Positions 1 through 12,961 of a DNA stretch of 64,000 nucleotides are shown here, one piece after another (position 1 is the first letter of the stretch; each line of letters starts with the position of its first letter). The notes beneath the pieces were generated by a model. That model saw nothing but the letters and a program-made list of their open reading frames with translations. It did no database searches and was not told the origin of the DNA. Location: NCBI RefSeq assembly GCF_036320965.1, contig NC_092235.1, positions 26,697,476 through 26,761,475 of the forward strand, written 5' to 3'. The stretch is from Panulirus ornatus (taxonomy: Eukaryota; Arthropoda; Malacostraca; Decapoda; Palinuridae). The translations under genes were made by a program, and so were the position numbers.

Positions 1-1804
1 TAACAATTCATTCCCTCTGCATAGCAAACCTCTCATACATCCACTCATTCCTTTCTTGGTTTCTTGACCTCTGTGGCATTCCACGTCCCTCCCTGCTTTG
101 GTTGAAACATACAATAGTTTATGACTAAGTGTTAACCTCTTGAGATTTAAATGTATGATCCCTAATTTCAAAGATTAGCTCTCTTAACACTTAACACTGT
201 CAGTATGTAGATCTTAAGGTAACATGAAGAGGAACCACGTAGACTAGTAGTTATAAAAAATTCAGGCGTGAAAAAGGCATTGGTTTCTAGAGCTAGATAC
301 AGCATAAAACAAGTCTCCTCAAACAAAATATGTTCTGCTTAAATAAAAATTGGCCCAAAGGAGTGCTACTTAGAATATCATACCCTTCTTAAACCATGCA
401 AATATTCCCACAAAAGAGAATATTTGTACTATGCTAATACAACTAATAAAAAAAAAATTTTAACCCTAAAAAACTACATGCATTTGCTAATAACATGGAA
501 GATGAAGCCTCTGTATTTGGAAAGTACTTGTATATTCTACATAGACAAAAAAATATACTGTTACTAATACATCCTGGATCTTATAATCCATATTTTTTTT
601 ACTCTCCTATTCTATTTTTCTGATGCCTGTTCCCTCCTGGAACTCCCTCAAGGGGGTGGCCATGGCAATAGTCTCCATAACTGGTGAACTCCAGTGCCAC
701 TTCTTAGCCTTTACTTGCCTCACTCTCAACAGGCCACTAGCAGATGACAACTCTATCACAGTAACAGTTTACTAGTACTCTTAATATGCAGCCTATCTTC
801 TGTAAGGCCCAGAAAAAACTAATAGCTCCCATTAGGAGTAACATAGCTACTCACCTTAGACAGAAAGAGAAGTGCATCTCCTTAAAAGAAGTAAAAAGGT
901 AACAATCAATTTGTAGATATTTTTTCATGCATGTTCTCGATTTCCCGTCAGCCAAACAGCACCATGAACAGATGAAAAAATTAACCATTGCTCATATCCA
1001 CCCCCTATCCACAAAAAAGCCCGACAGACTTCTCCATAGTTTCACCTGACACTATCAAAAGGTACATCTTGAGGATGTACATCAGAAGCGAACAAACATT
1101 AAAATTTACCTAAAAGAAGTTTACTGACATAAGTCGAGACTACAGACTTTTACAATTGCTTAAGAAAAGACAAAATCGCTTTTTATGGCTAAAAAGGCAT
1201 TACGATAATACATTAAGTTTTCAAGGAAAATGAAGCATTAGCTTGTTGCACTTAATGATAAAATGAATATTTCTGAAATACTTCTTTGGACAATAAACTC
1301 ACTCTAAGAGAAAAGTTTCTCCTGTAACTGTCAGAAGTTCAAGATATCTTGATCTATGATAAATACTGTGGCTGAAAAAAAGGATGCATAGCAATGAAGA
1401 TCATGAACTATAGAGGAATGATCCATCAGAGAGGAAACAAAACAACTTCATGTAGGGACAGAATTCTCTCAAATTCTGGACACCCTGAAAATAATGACTG
1501 TGTCAAATGACTATGAAACACCAAAAGTGTTTACATCCAAGAGAAGGGGCTCCTAAGGGCTACCCAAGGGCACGGGTCTTTGCCAGCCACAAAAACTTAA
1601 TGGTGGGAAAAAGTGCATTTGGTCACCAATGGTTACTGACTTGGTCATCACATGTACAGGGTCTCACACTAAGGCTGCTAGTGTCAGATCATTATGTGCA
1701 ATCTGAGCATCTAGTTGACTGTTTAAAAAAAAAATCATCTTAACATGTCCACTGCAGTAGAGAGATGCCTTTCAACTATCGTAATTATTTGTTAATGTAA
1801 ATGA
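1..1804. other. AFG3L2 intron, no gene found
   Basis: AT-rich intronic sequence downstream of the last visible AFG3L2 exon. It holds one fragment of LINE family 2 (621-782, annotated separately). The small open frame at 1507-1743 has no recognisable motif. No exon encoding a Walker A motif (GPPGTGKT type) was found on the minus strand here. Confidence 0.6.
621..782 (-). repeat. LINE family 2, 3'-end fragment
   Basis: This matches the fragments at 16503-16622, 17990-18135, 29035-29190, 32976-33185 and 53860-53975. Shared blocks include TGATGCCTGTTCC, GGGGGTGGCCATGGC and AACAGGCCACT. In LINE orientation this is the 3' end that leads into a GATA-type tail. It lies in the last visible AFG3L2 intron. 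Confidence 0.65.
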
Positions 1805-2584
1805 ATGTTTTAGATATCTGGGAGTGGATCTGGCAGCGGATGGAACCATGGAAGCAGAAGTGGATCATAGGGTGGGGGAGGGGGTGAAAATCCTGGGAGC
1901 CTTGAAGAATGTGTGGAAGTCGAGAACATTATCTCGGAAAGCAAAAATGGGTATGTTTGAAGGAATAGTGGTTCCAACAATGTTGTATGGTTGTGAGGCG
2001 TGGGCTATGGATAGAGTTGTGCGCAGGAGGATGGATGTGCTGGAAATGAGATGTTTGAGGACAATGTGTGGTGTGAGGTGGTTTGATCGAGTAAGTAACG
2101 TAAGGGTAAGAGAGATGTGTGGAAATAAAAAGAGCGTGGTTGAGAGAGCAGAAGAGGGTGTTTTGAAATGGTTTGGGCACATGGAGAGAATGAGTGAGGA
2201 AAGATTGACCAAGAGGATATATGTGTCGGAAGTGGAGGGAACGAGAAGTGGGAGACCAAATTGGAGGTGGAAAGATGGAGTGAAAAAGATTTTGTGTGAT
2301 CGGGGCCTGAACATGCAGGAGGGTGAAAGGAGGGCAAGGAATAGAGTGAATTGGATCGATGTGGTATACCGGGGTTGAAGTGCTGTCAGTGGATTGAATC
2401 AGGGCATGTGAAGCGTCTGGGGTAAACCATGGAAAGCTGTGTAGGTATGTATATTTGCGTGTGTGGACGTATGTATATACATGTGTATGGGGGTGGGTTG
2501 GGCCATTTCTTTCGTCTGTTTCCTTGCGCTACCTTGCAAATGCGGGAGACTGCGACAAAAAAAAATAAATAAATAAAAAAAAAT
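1805..2584 (+). mobile_element. Family-1 LINE, 5'-truncated copy (RT C-terminus plus short 3' UTR)
   Basis: It starts inside the RT frame at [13 protein letters not shown]. It carries the C-terminal region ([36 protein letters not shown]) to a stop at 2376-2378, then the short-type 3' UTR and an AAAT-rich tail. It inserted in an AFG3L2 intron in antisense orientation. The frame is open but incomplete. A three-base deletion (TRSGRP for TRRSGRP) is shared with the copy at 34134. Confidence 0.93.
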
Positions 2585-2781
2585 AATGAAATGCATTAAA
2601 TTACAATAGACTCATCTTCCCACTCTTCTACAGTTAGTTTCCTAATTAACCACATCAAGAAGTATGAATGATACTCTTAATTCATTCCTCTATGCTAAAT
2701 TGATATACTAGGTAAGAAAATCATCTTTCTTCACTAAAGTTATCATTGTCAAAGGTTTCATGTAATGCATGGGTTTCTTGC

Positions 2782-5700
2782 CTGTGAGTATGGCGCCCTT
2801 AGGGATCTTGGCACCAAGCTCAGTGTACTGCTGTGGGTTCTTTAGGAAGTTAACAAACTCCATAATCTCTAGTTTGGCTTCTTCGCATCCAGCAACATCT
2901 CTGTAATGTGTTAACATAAGCCAAGTTAATACATAATTATCTTCTAAGCTGGAAGCTATGCTTACTAAATTAATTACAAGAGAAAGGAAATAAGAAAATA
3001 AATATTTTTTATACTTGATCTACGTTTCCTGAATTAGTAAGGAGGCACCTGGAACAGACAAAGAAAGGCTGTGTCCACTCACATAAATAAAATACAAAAG
3101 AAAATGCTATAACTAAAGTAATACAAATGTAAAAATAAGTTTTCTTGTATAAAAGATCAAATTTATCATACTTATCACATCATAATTAAAGAATGAATTT
3201 CCTTGAAATGTGTAGAGGAAGATCAAAGTTACCATATCACAAGAAAAAGCACTGTAATTCAGGTTTCTGAACCATATATAAAAGTCAATAGGCCATTATA
3301 AGTGACTGTTGAACTAGTTAAAAAATGAGTCTATGAGATCTATTACTGGACCAAAACAGGGTAAGCCAAGTTCTTAAGTGTTTGTAATCCTTGTTCAAGT
3401 TTCAGAGTACAGTAATCATATCCCTCAGTTCTGCAATAAAATTACTCAACTGTTAGTACTTTTATAATTCAACTGCAAAGTGCAGAGGTTATCTGGAAAA
3501 TTAGGACATTCCTCATCACAGATGGCAGTCACATTTAAGGACTGCTGTGCAGCTGCACAATGTGGATATATTTCCTTTAAATGCAAACAATCCTGCCAAA
3601 TAGGTATCTATACAAGAGCATGGCAAAATCCTATGACATTTTCTGCTGTCTATCATAATTAACTTTCATTCTCATTTACAGAATTGGTGTTCCCTACCCT
3701 GTGAGCTGAAAAAATTCAATTTCCTGAGGCAGATTTGTTTTGCTGCTATTCAAGTATCATTATCTAGAAAGGAAAGGGCACAATGCACAGGTTTTCCACT
3801 CAACAGACTATGTAAGTGACCTATGGGTCAAAACATGAGCCTGGGTAAAGCCAGTGTGTTGCCTACCAAGCAAAGGGAACTGAGGTAAGTACAGCCATCT
3901 GTTAGACTTTGATGACATGAAAGAAATGTACACTGTAATTTTTAGATGTTAACTACTAAATGTCGCCTACACTAGTTACGGCCATTAATCTTGGTTATAA
4001 AGAATAATTTCAATGTAACTGTTAGTTCTACAGACAGCAATAAGTACCAGCATCAAAGGCTCACCCTCAGATTTAGTAAAAAAAAAATATGTTGACCAAA
4101 TGTACAGCAGCATAATATAAATTTGAATAACCTTCAACTTTTCAAAGAGGCACTTTCACATCTATCATTTATAAAAGTAATTTACCTAAAAAGTAGAAAA
4201 AAGGAAAACTCATTACTTGATTTACAGCTTCCAAACCAGTAGTGTTCATCAAAGTCAAGACAAATTTAAGGTGCTATGAAAGCTTGAGAATCTCATTATA
4301 TTAGTTCAATTACCTAATTCTATTGTATATGCTTTTAATCTCCTGCTATAAAGCAGGGTGGCACCCCTTTGGTATTCAAAGATATTCTAAATTTCTTATT
4401 CCAGATGTTTACACCTTGCAGTATGGCTGAGACAAGAAACACAGGTGTGCTCATCATCATAGTTCAAGATGAAGGTGGTATTTTCAGTACTTAAAGCTGA
4501 CCCATTTTGTAATGTTAAGGGCAAGTCGTCAAAGTATTAGAACCAACTTCACTGTGCAGTATTAACATGACAAATATTTTTGTATAAATGTCATAAAAAG
4601 TGATGGTATTTTATTCAAGATCCTAATGAACTATGTGCCCATACTGCTATTAAACATAATGATGGGAGACTAAAAACTAAACAAATGAAAGAATCAGCAA
4701 TTGATAAAACAATGGTGAAGATAGCTCCATGATTTCACATAATAGAGGGGTCATATAATAAACACTAAAGTCTAATTCAACTGGTTCATCTTTCAGCTGT
4801 AAAAGTGAAAGAGGAAGAAGATGAGTTAGTAAGCCTTAAAAAGACATAAACAATGTGCACAAGAGTGAAAGTAAGACAAGTTAACAGCATTAGATACTGC
4901 TCTCACATCTTGGGGTGTTCTAGTTCTGCATCCTTACCTGACAGAGTTTAATCGAAATTGGTGTGACATAAACTCTCCCAGGCTTACTTCAAAATTTGAC
5001 CTGCTTTTCCTACACAACAATGTTAGTTCACTTCCACCTTCCATAGGTATTACTTTGTTTTTTGCTCCTAAGAACTTGCTACTTGTGTGCCCCCACCACT
5101 AACGAGACCACACAAAATCCAACATGCTGCTGCATCAAATGATTACTGTGTGGCCGTTGGCAACTCAAGGGTGGTCCATTTTCTATTTCTTTCTCAACAC
5201 CTCTAAGCTTTGGAACACTACCCTTTCCTGTCTTTCTCAACAACTCTGACCAGAGACATTTTAAAAGACAGGTTTTTCACTTCCTCTATAATTCATTCAT
5301 ACCTTCCCTTGTTTCTTCTTTCATTAAGCCCTCTGTGTTTCAAATAAGGCCTGGATTTGATGTGGACTTCTGTCCCTGACTTGAGCCTCGCAACATCATA
5401 TATATATGTTGTAGTGGAATTTATTAAAAAAGGGGGTGACTGTATTGTTGACTGGTTGGTAATCTAACGTTTGTATGACTCATGGTGAGTTGCCTGAGGA
5501 TTGGCGGAATGCTTGCATAGTGCCACTGTACAAAGGCAAAGGGGGATAAAAGTGAGTGCTCAAATTACAGAGGTATAAGTTTGTTGAGTATTCCTGGGAA
5601 ATTATATGGGAGGGTATTGATTGAGAGGGTGAAGGCATGTACAGAGCATCAGATTGGGGAAGAGCAGTGTGGTTTCAGAAGTGGTAGAGGATGTGTGGAT

Positions 5701-7039
5701 CAGGTGTTTGCTTTGAAGAATGTATGTGAGAAATACTTAGAAAAGCAAATGGATTTGTATGTAGCATTTATGGATCTGGAGAAGGCATATGATAGAGTTG
5801 ATAGAGATGCTCTGTGGAAGGTATTAAGAATATATGATGTGGGAGGCAAGTTGTTAGAAGCAGTGAAAAGTTTTTATCGAGGATGCAAGGCATGTGTACG
5901 TGTAGGAAGAGAGGAAAGTGATTGGTTCTCAGTGAATGTAGGTTTGTGGCAGGGGTGTGTGATGTCTCCATGGTTGTTTAATTTGTTTATGGATGGGGTT
6001 GTTAGGGAGGTGAATGCAAGAGTTTTGGAAAGAGGGGCAAGTATGAAGTCTGTTGTAGATGAGAGAGCTTGGGAAGTGAGTCAGTTGTTGTTCGCTGATG
6101 ATACAGCGCTGGTGGCTGATTCATGTGAGAAACTGCAGAAGCTGGTGACTGAGTTTGGTAAAGTGTGTGAAAGAAGAAAGTTAAGAGTAAATGTGAATAA
6201 GAGCAAGGTTATTAGGTACACTAGGGTTGAGGGTCAAGTCAATTGGGAGGTAAGTTTGAATGGAGAAAAACTGGAGGAAGTAAAGTGTTTTAGATATCTG
6301 GGAGTGGATCTGGCAGCGGATGGAACCATGGAAGCGGAAGTGGATCATCGGGTGGGGGAGGGGGCGAAAATCCTGGGAGCCTTGGAGAATGTGTGGAAGT
6401 CGAGAACATTATCTCGGAAAGCAAAAATGGCTATGTTTGAAGGAATAGTGGTTCCAACAATGTTGTATGGTTGCGAGGTGTGGGCTATGGATAGAGTTGT
6501 GCGCAGGAGGGTGGATGTGCTGGAAATGAGATGTTTGAGGACAATGTGTGGTGTGAGGTGGTTTGATCGAGTAAGTAACATAAGGGTAAGAGAGATGTGT
6601 GGAAATAAAAAGAGCGTGAGTGAGAGAGCAGAAGAGGGTGTTTTGAAATGGTTTGGGCACATGGAGAGAATGAGTGAGGAAAGATTGACCAAGAGGATAT
6701 ATGTGTCGGAGGTGGAGGGAACGAGGAGAAGTGGGAGACCAAATTGGAGGTGGAAAGATGGAGTGAAAAAGATTTTGTGTGATCGGGGCCTGAACATGCA
6801 GGAGGGTGAAAGGAGGGCAAGGAATAGAGTGAATTGGATCGATGTGGTATACCAGGGTTGATGTGCTGTCAGTGGATTGAATCAGGGCATGTGAAGCGTC
6901 TGGGGTAAACCATGGAAAGCTGTGTAGGTATGTATATTTGCGTGTGTGGACGTATGTATATACATGTGTATGGGGGTGGGTTGGGCCATTTCTTTCATCT
7001 GTTTCCTTGCGCTACCTCGCAAACTTGGGAGACAGCGGC

Positions 7040-7125
<86 letters not shown>

Positions 7126-10100
7126 TTATACTTTGTCGCTGTCTCCCGCGTTTGCGAGGTAGCGCAAGGAAACAGACGAAAGAAATGGCCCAACCCCCCC
7201 CCATACACATGTATATACATACGTCCACACACGCAAATATACATACCTACACAGCTTTCCATGGTTTACCCCAGATGCTTCACATGCCTTGATTCAATCC
7301 ACTGACAGCACGTCAGCCCCAGTATACCACATCGATCCAATTCACTCTATTCCTTGCCCTCCTTTCACCCTCCTGCATGTTCAGGCCCCGATCACACAAA
7401 ATCTTTTTCACTCCATCTTTCCACCTCCAATTTGGTCTCCCTCTTCTCCTTGTTCCCTCCACCTCCGACACATATATCCTCTTGGTCAATCTTTCCTCAC
7501 TCATCCTCTCCATGTGCCCAAACCACTTCAAAACACCCTCTTCTGCTCTCTCAACCACGCTCTTTTTATTTCCACACATCTCTCTTACCCTTACGTTACT
7601 CACTCGATCAAACCACCTCACACCACACATTGTCCTCAAACATCTCATTTCCAGCACATCCATCCTCCTGCGCACAACTCTATCCATAGCCCACGCCTCG
7701 CAACCATACAACATTGTTGGAACCACTATTCCTTCAAACATACCCATTTTTGCTTTCCGAGATAATGTTCTCGACTTCCACACATTCATCAAGGCCCCGA
7801 GAATTTTCGCCCCCTCCCCCACCCTATGATCCACTTCCGCTTCCATGGTTCCATCCGCTGCCAGATCCACTCCCAGATATCTAAAACACTTAACTTCCTC
7901 CAGTTTTTCTCCATTCAAACTCACCTCCCAATTGACTTGACCCTCAACCCTACTGTACCTAATAACCTTGCTCTTATTCACATTTACTCTTAACTTTCTT
8001 CTTCCACACACTTTACCAAACTCAGTCACCAGCTTCTGCAGTTTCACACATGAATCAGCCACCAGCGCTGTATCATCAGCGAACAACAACTGACTCACTT
8101 CCCAAGCTCTCTCATCCCCAACAGACTTCATACTTGCCCCTCTTTCCAAAACTCTTGTATATATATATATATATACACATATACATACATACTATCCCTG
8201 GGGATAGGGGAGAAAGAATACTTCCCAAGTATTCCCTGCGTGTCGTAGAAGGCGACTAAAAGGGAAGGGAGCGGGGAGCTGGAAATCCTCCCCTTTCATT
8301 TTTTTTTTTTAATTTTCCAAAAGAAGGAACAGAGAAGGGGCCAGGTGAGGATATTCCCTCAAAGGCCCAGTCCTCTGTTCTTAATGCTACCTTGCTAATG
8401 CGGGAAATGACAAATAGTATGAAAAGTGAAAGATATATACTACACATTAGTAAATGTATAGAGAATAGTTTCTAGCAATAAATCCAAGTATAATGTCTTG
8501 TCATGTATACAAACAAATCTGAGGACTTACTGGAACTTCACACCAATATCTGTAGGGTTGACCATCTTTGCAGTCGACTCCATCACTCCTCCAAAGAGGC
8601 CCCCACCTCTTCGGCCACCTGACCCTCCCATCATCTGGGCAGATCGTCTCATCATGAAGATCAAAAAACCTAAAATCAACCAAAAAATACACATATATAA
8701 TATATATCTAACAACCACTGAAGAGCTGGCTCACTATACAGCTGTCCTTAATCTTCCCAATACTTAGGTAAGTAGTGCTGTTTATTACCAGTACTACCCG
8801 CCTAGATACTGGTCAGTGACTGCTTACAAACTACAACCTACATATATATTTGATATTTTTTATAAAAATGCAAGAATAAAACGTACAACCAGAAATGCAT
8901 GCTGAAAATATGCAACCAGAAACAGCACATACCTAATAATATAGGACAATTAATTACAATTAAACATAAGTAATTAAAAAGGGTGTATAACTAAAAATGT
9001 CATAAACTAAATTGCTTGTAAACTTTTAAAGGCCAATCACAACACACCGCCACACACATGAGTTCATCTTGCAAATAACATTTGGGCTGACACCTGGTCC
9101 CTAAGTGTGACGCACTTCACCTACCAGTTAGTGGAAATTACTTTTATGGATAAAAATATATAATCAAACCTACCTATTATGAGTAATGTTGGCAGAAAGG
9201 ACGTTAATGTAGATGCCTCGAGCTCATTCTTGTAGACAACTGGTATAAAATTGCTGGGTTCAATGCCTGCCTCCATCTGAGCTGTTTCTACGTTTCGTTC
9301 AAAAGCATCCACAGAGCCTATGCTGAACCACAGTAGAGTCTAGAAAAAAAAAAGACCAAGTAGAATGGTATTCATATTCAAAATAATCTGATGCATCAAC
9401 AGCACCATCATTCAAAGTTTTACATTTCAAAGAAACTGAATATGAAAACTAAATCCAGCTTTGCGTACATGTTCAGACCTGCATCTCCTGTGAACCATGC
9501 AATATGATTTCGGGGCCTTAGACATCCATATCTTTTCTACTTATTCTTCAGCACTCCCACAAACTTCGCCCCATCCCCCACCCCAAGACTCACTTCCATT
9601 TACGTGGTTCCAATCACTGCCATGTCCACTCCCACACATCTAAAACACTTCACTTCCTCCAATTTTTCTCCGTTCAAACTCACATCCCAACTTACCTGTC
9701 CCTCAGCCCTACTACACCTAATAGCCTTGCTTTCATTCACCTCCTTTCACACACACGCTTCCAAACTCAGTCACCAACCACTTCAGTTCTCAGTCTAATT
9801 CATCACCAGAGCCATATCATAGGGAAACAACAAATGACACTTCCCTGGCACTCTCATACCCGACAGACTGCATATTTGCCCTTCACTTCCTCCAATTTTT
9901 CTCCATTCAAACTCACATCCCAACTAACCTGTCCCTCGACCCTACTAAACCTAATAGCCTTGCTTTCATTCACCTCCTTTCACACACACACTTCCAAACT
10001 CAGTCAACAACTTCAGTTTCTCAGTCTAATCCATCACCAGAGCCATATCATAGGGAAACAACAAATGACACTTCCCTGGCACTCTCATGCCCGACAGACT

Positions 10101-10659
10101 GCGTACTTGCCTTTCTCTCCAAGACTTACATTTTTCTCCCTCAACATCCCATCTATTACCAAACTGAACAACCATGGTGACATCACACAACCTTGTTGCA
10201 GCCCATGATTTATATATTGAAGGAGTTACTGAAAAAACAGGCATCAATATATATTTATATGTATATTTATTTATATATATTTATTTTGCTTTGTTGCTGT
10301 CTCCCGCGTTAGCGAGGTAGCGCAAGGAAACAGACGAAAGAAATGGCCCAACCCACCCATATACACATGTATATACATACACGTCCACACACGCCAATAT
10401 ACATATCTATACATCTCAATGTATGCATATATATACATACACACACACACAGACATATACATATATACACATGTACATAATTCATACTGTCTGCCTTTAT
10501 TCATTCCCATCGCCACCCCGCCACACTAAAATAACAACCCCTTCCCCCCTCATGTGCGCAAGGTAGCGCTAGGAAAAGGCAACAAAGGCCACATTCATTC
10601 ACATTCAGTCTCTAGCTGTCATGTAATAATGCACCGAAACCACAGCTCCCTTTCCACAA

Positions 10660-10713
<54 letters not shown>

Positions 10714-12678
10714 TTTTTTTTTTTTTTTTTTTTCAAACTATTCGCCATTTCCTGCATCAGCAAGGTAGCGTTAAGAACAGAGGACTGGGCCTCTGAGGGA
10801 ACATCCTCACCTGGCCCCCTTCTCTGTTCCTTTTTTTGGAAAATTAAAAAAAAAAAGAGGGGAGGATTTCCAGCCCCCCGCTCCCTCCCCTTTTAGTCAC
10901 CTTCTACGACACGCAGGGAATACATGGGAAGTATTCTTTCTCCCTTATCCCCAGGGATATATACATATATATATTCTTTTTTTTTTTTTTTATACTTTGT
11001 CGCTGTCTCCCGCGTTTGCGAGGTAGCGCAAGGAAACAGACGAAAGAAATGGCCCAACCCCCCCCCATACACATGTATATACATACGTCCACACACGCAA
11101 ATATACATACCTACACAGCTTTCCATGGTTTACCCCAGACGCTTCACATGCCTTGATTCAATCCACTGACAGCACGTCAACCCCGGTATACCACATCGCT
11201 CCAATTTACTCTATTCCTTGCCCTCCTTTCACCCTCCTGCATGTTCAGGCCCCGATCACACAAAATCTTTTTCACTCCATCTTTCCACCTCCAATTTGGT
11301 CTCCCTCTTCTCCTTGCTCCCTCCACCTCCGACACATATATCCTCTTGGTCAATCTTTCCTCACTCATCCTCTCCATGAGCCCAAACCACTTCAAAACAC
11401 CCTCTTCTGCTCTCTCAACTACGCTCTTTTTATTTCCACACATCTCTCTTACCCTTACGTTACTCACTCGATCAAACCACCTCACACCACACATTGTCCT
11501 CAAACATCTCATTTCCAGCACATCCATCCTCCTGCGCACAACTCTATCCATAGCCCACGCCTCGCAACCATACAACATTGTTGGAGCCACTATTCCTTCA
11601 AACATACCCATTTTTGCTTTCCGAGATAATGTTCTCGACTTCCACACATTCTTCAAGGCCCCCAGAATTTTCGCCCCCTCCCCCACCCTATGATCCACTT
11701 CCGCTTCCATGGTTCCATCCGCTGCCAGATCCACTCCCAGATATCTAAAACACTTCACTTCCTCCAGTTTTTCTCCATTCAAACTCACCTCCCAATTGAC
11801 TTGACCCTCAACCCTACTGTACCTAATAACCTTGCTCTTATTCACATTTACTCTTAACTTTCTTCTTCCACACACTTTACCAAACTCAGTCACCAGCTTC
11901 TGCAGTTTCTCACATGAATCAGCCACCAGCGCTGTATCATCAGCGAACAACTGACTCACTTCCCAAGCTCTCTCATCCCCAACAGACTTCATACTTGCCC
12001 CTCTTTCCAAAACTCTTGCATTTACCTCCCTAACAACCCCATCCATAAACAAATTAAACAACCATGGAGACATCACACACCCCTGCCGCAAACCTACATT
12101 CACTGAGAACCAATCACTTTCCTCTCTTCCTACACGTACACATGCCTTACATCCTCGATAAAAACTTTTCACTGCTTCTAACAACTTTCCTCCCACACCA
12201 TATATTCTTAATAACTTCCACAGAGCATCTCTATCAACTCTATCATATGCCTTCTCCAGATCCATAAATGCTACATACAAATCCATTTGCTTTTCTAAGT
12301 ATTTCTCACATACATTCTTCAAAGCAAACACCTGATCCACACATCCTCTACCACTTCTGAAACCACACTGCTCTTCCCCAATCTGATGCTCTGTACATGC
12401 CTTCACCCTCTCAATCTATACCCTCCCATATAATTTACCAGGAATACTCAACAAACTTATACCTCTGTAATTTGAGCACTCACTCTTATCCCCTTTGCCT
12501 GTGTACAATGGCACTATGCACGCATTCCGCCAATCCTCAGGCACCTCACCATGAGTCATACATACATTAAAAAACCTTACCAACCAGTCGACAATACAGT
12601 CACCCCCTTTTTTAATAAATTCCACTGCAATACCATCCAAACCTGCTGCCTTGCCGGTTTTCATCTTCCGCAAAGCTT

Positions 12679-12746
<68 letters not shown>

Positions 12747-12874
12747 TCATACTATTTGCCATTTCCCGCATTAGCGAGGTAGCGTTAAGAACAGAGGACT
12801 GGGCCTTTGAGGGAATATCCTCATATGGCCCCCTTCTCTGTTCCTTCTTTTGGAAAATTTATATATATATCCCC

Positions 12875-12961
<87 letters not shown>

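Noticed and set aside
1507..1743. 78-codon open frame in the left AFG3L2 intron
   Set aside because: No motif, no splice context and no repeat match; expected by chance at this length.
7377..7829. Ser/Pro/His-rich open frames on the strand opposite each LINE ([11 protein letters not shown] type)
   Set aside because: They recur identically antisense to every RT copy and follow from its codon use. They have no independent support.
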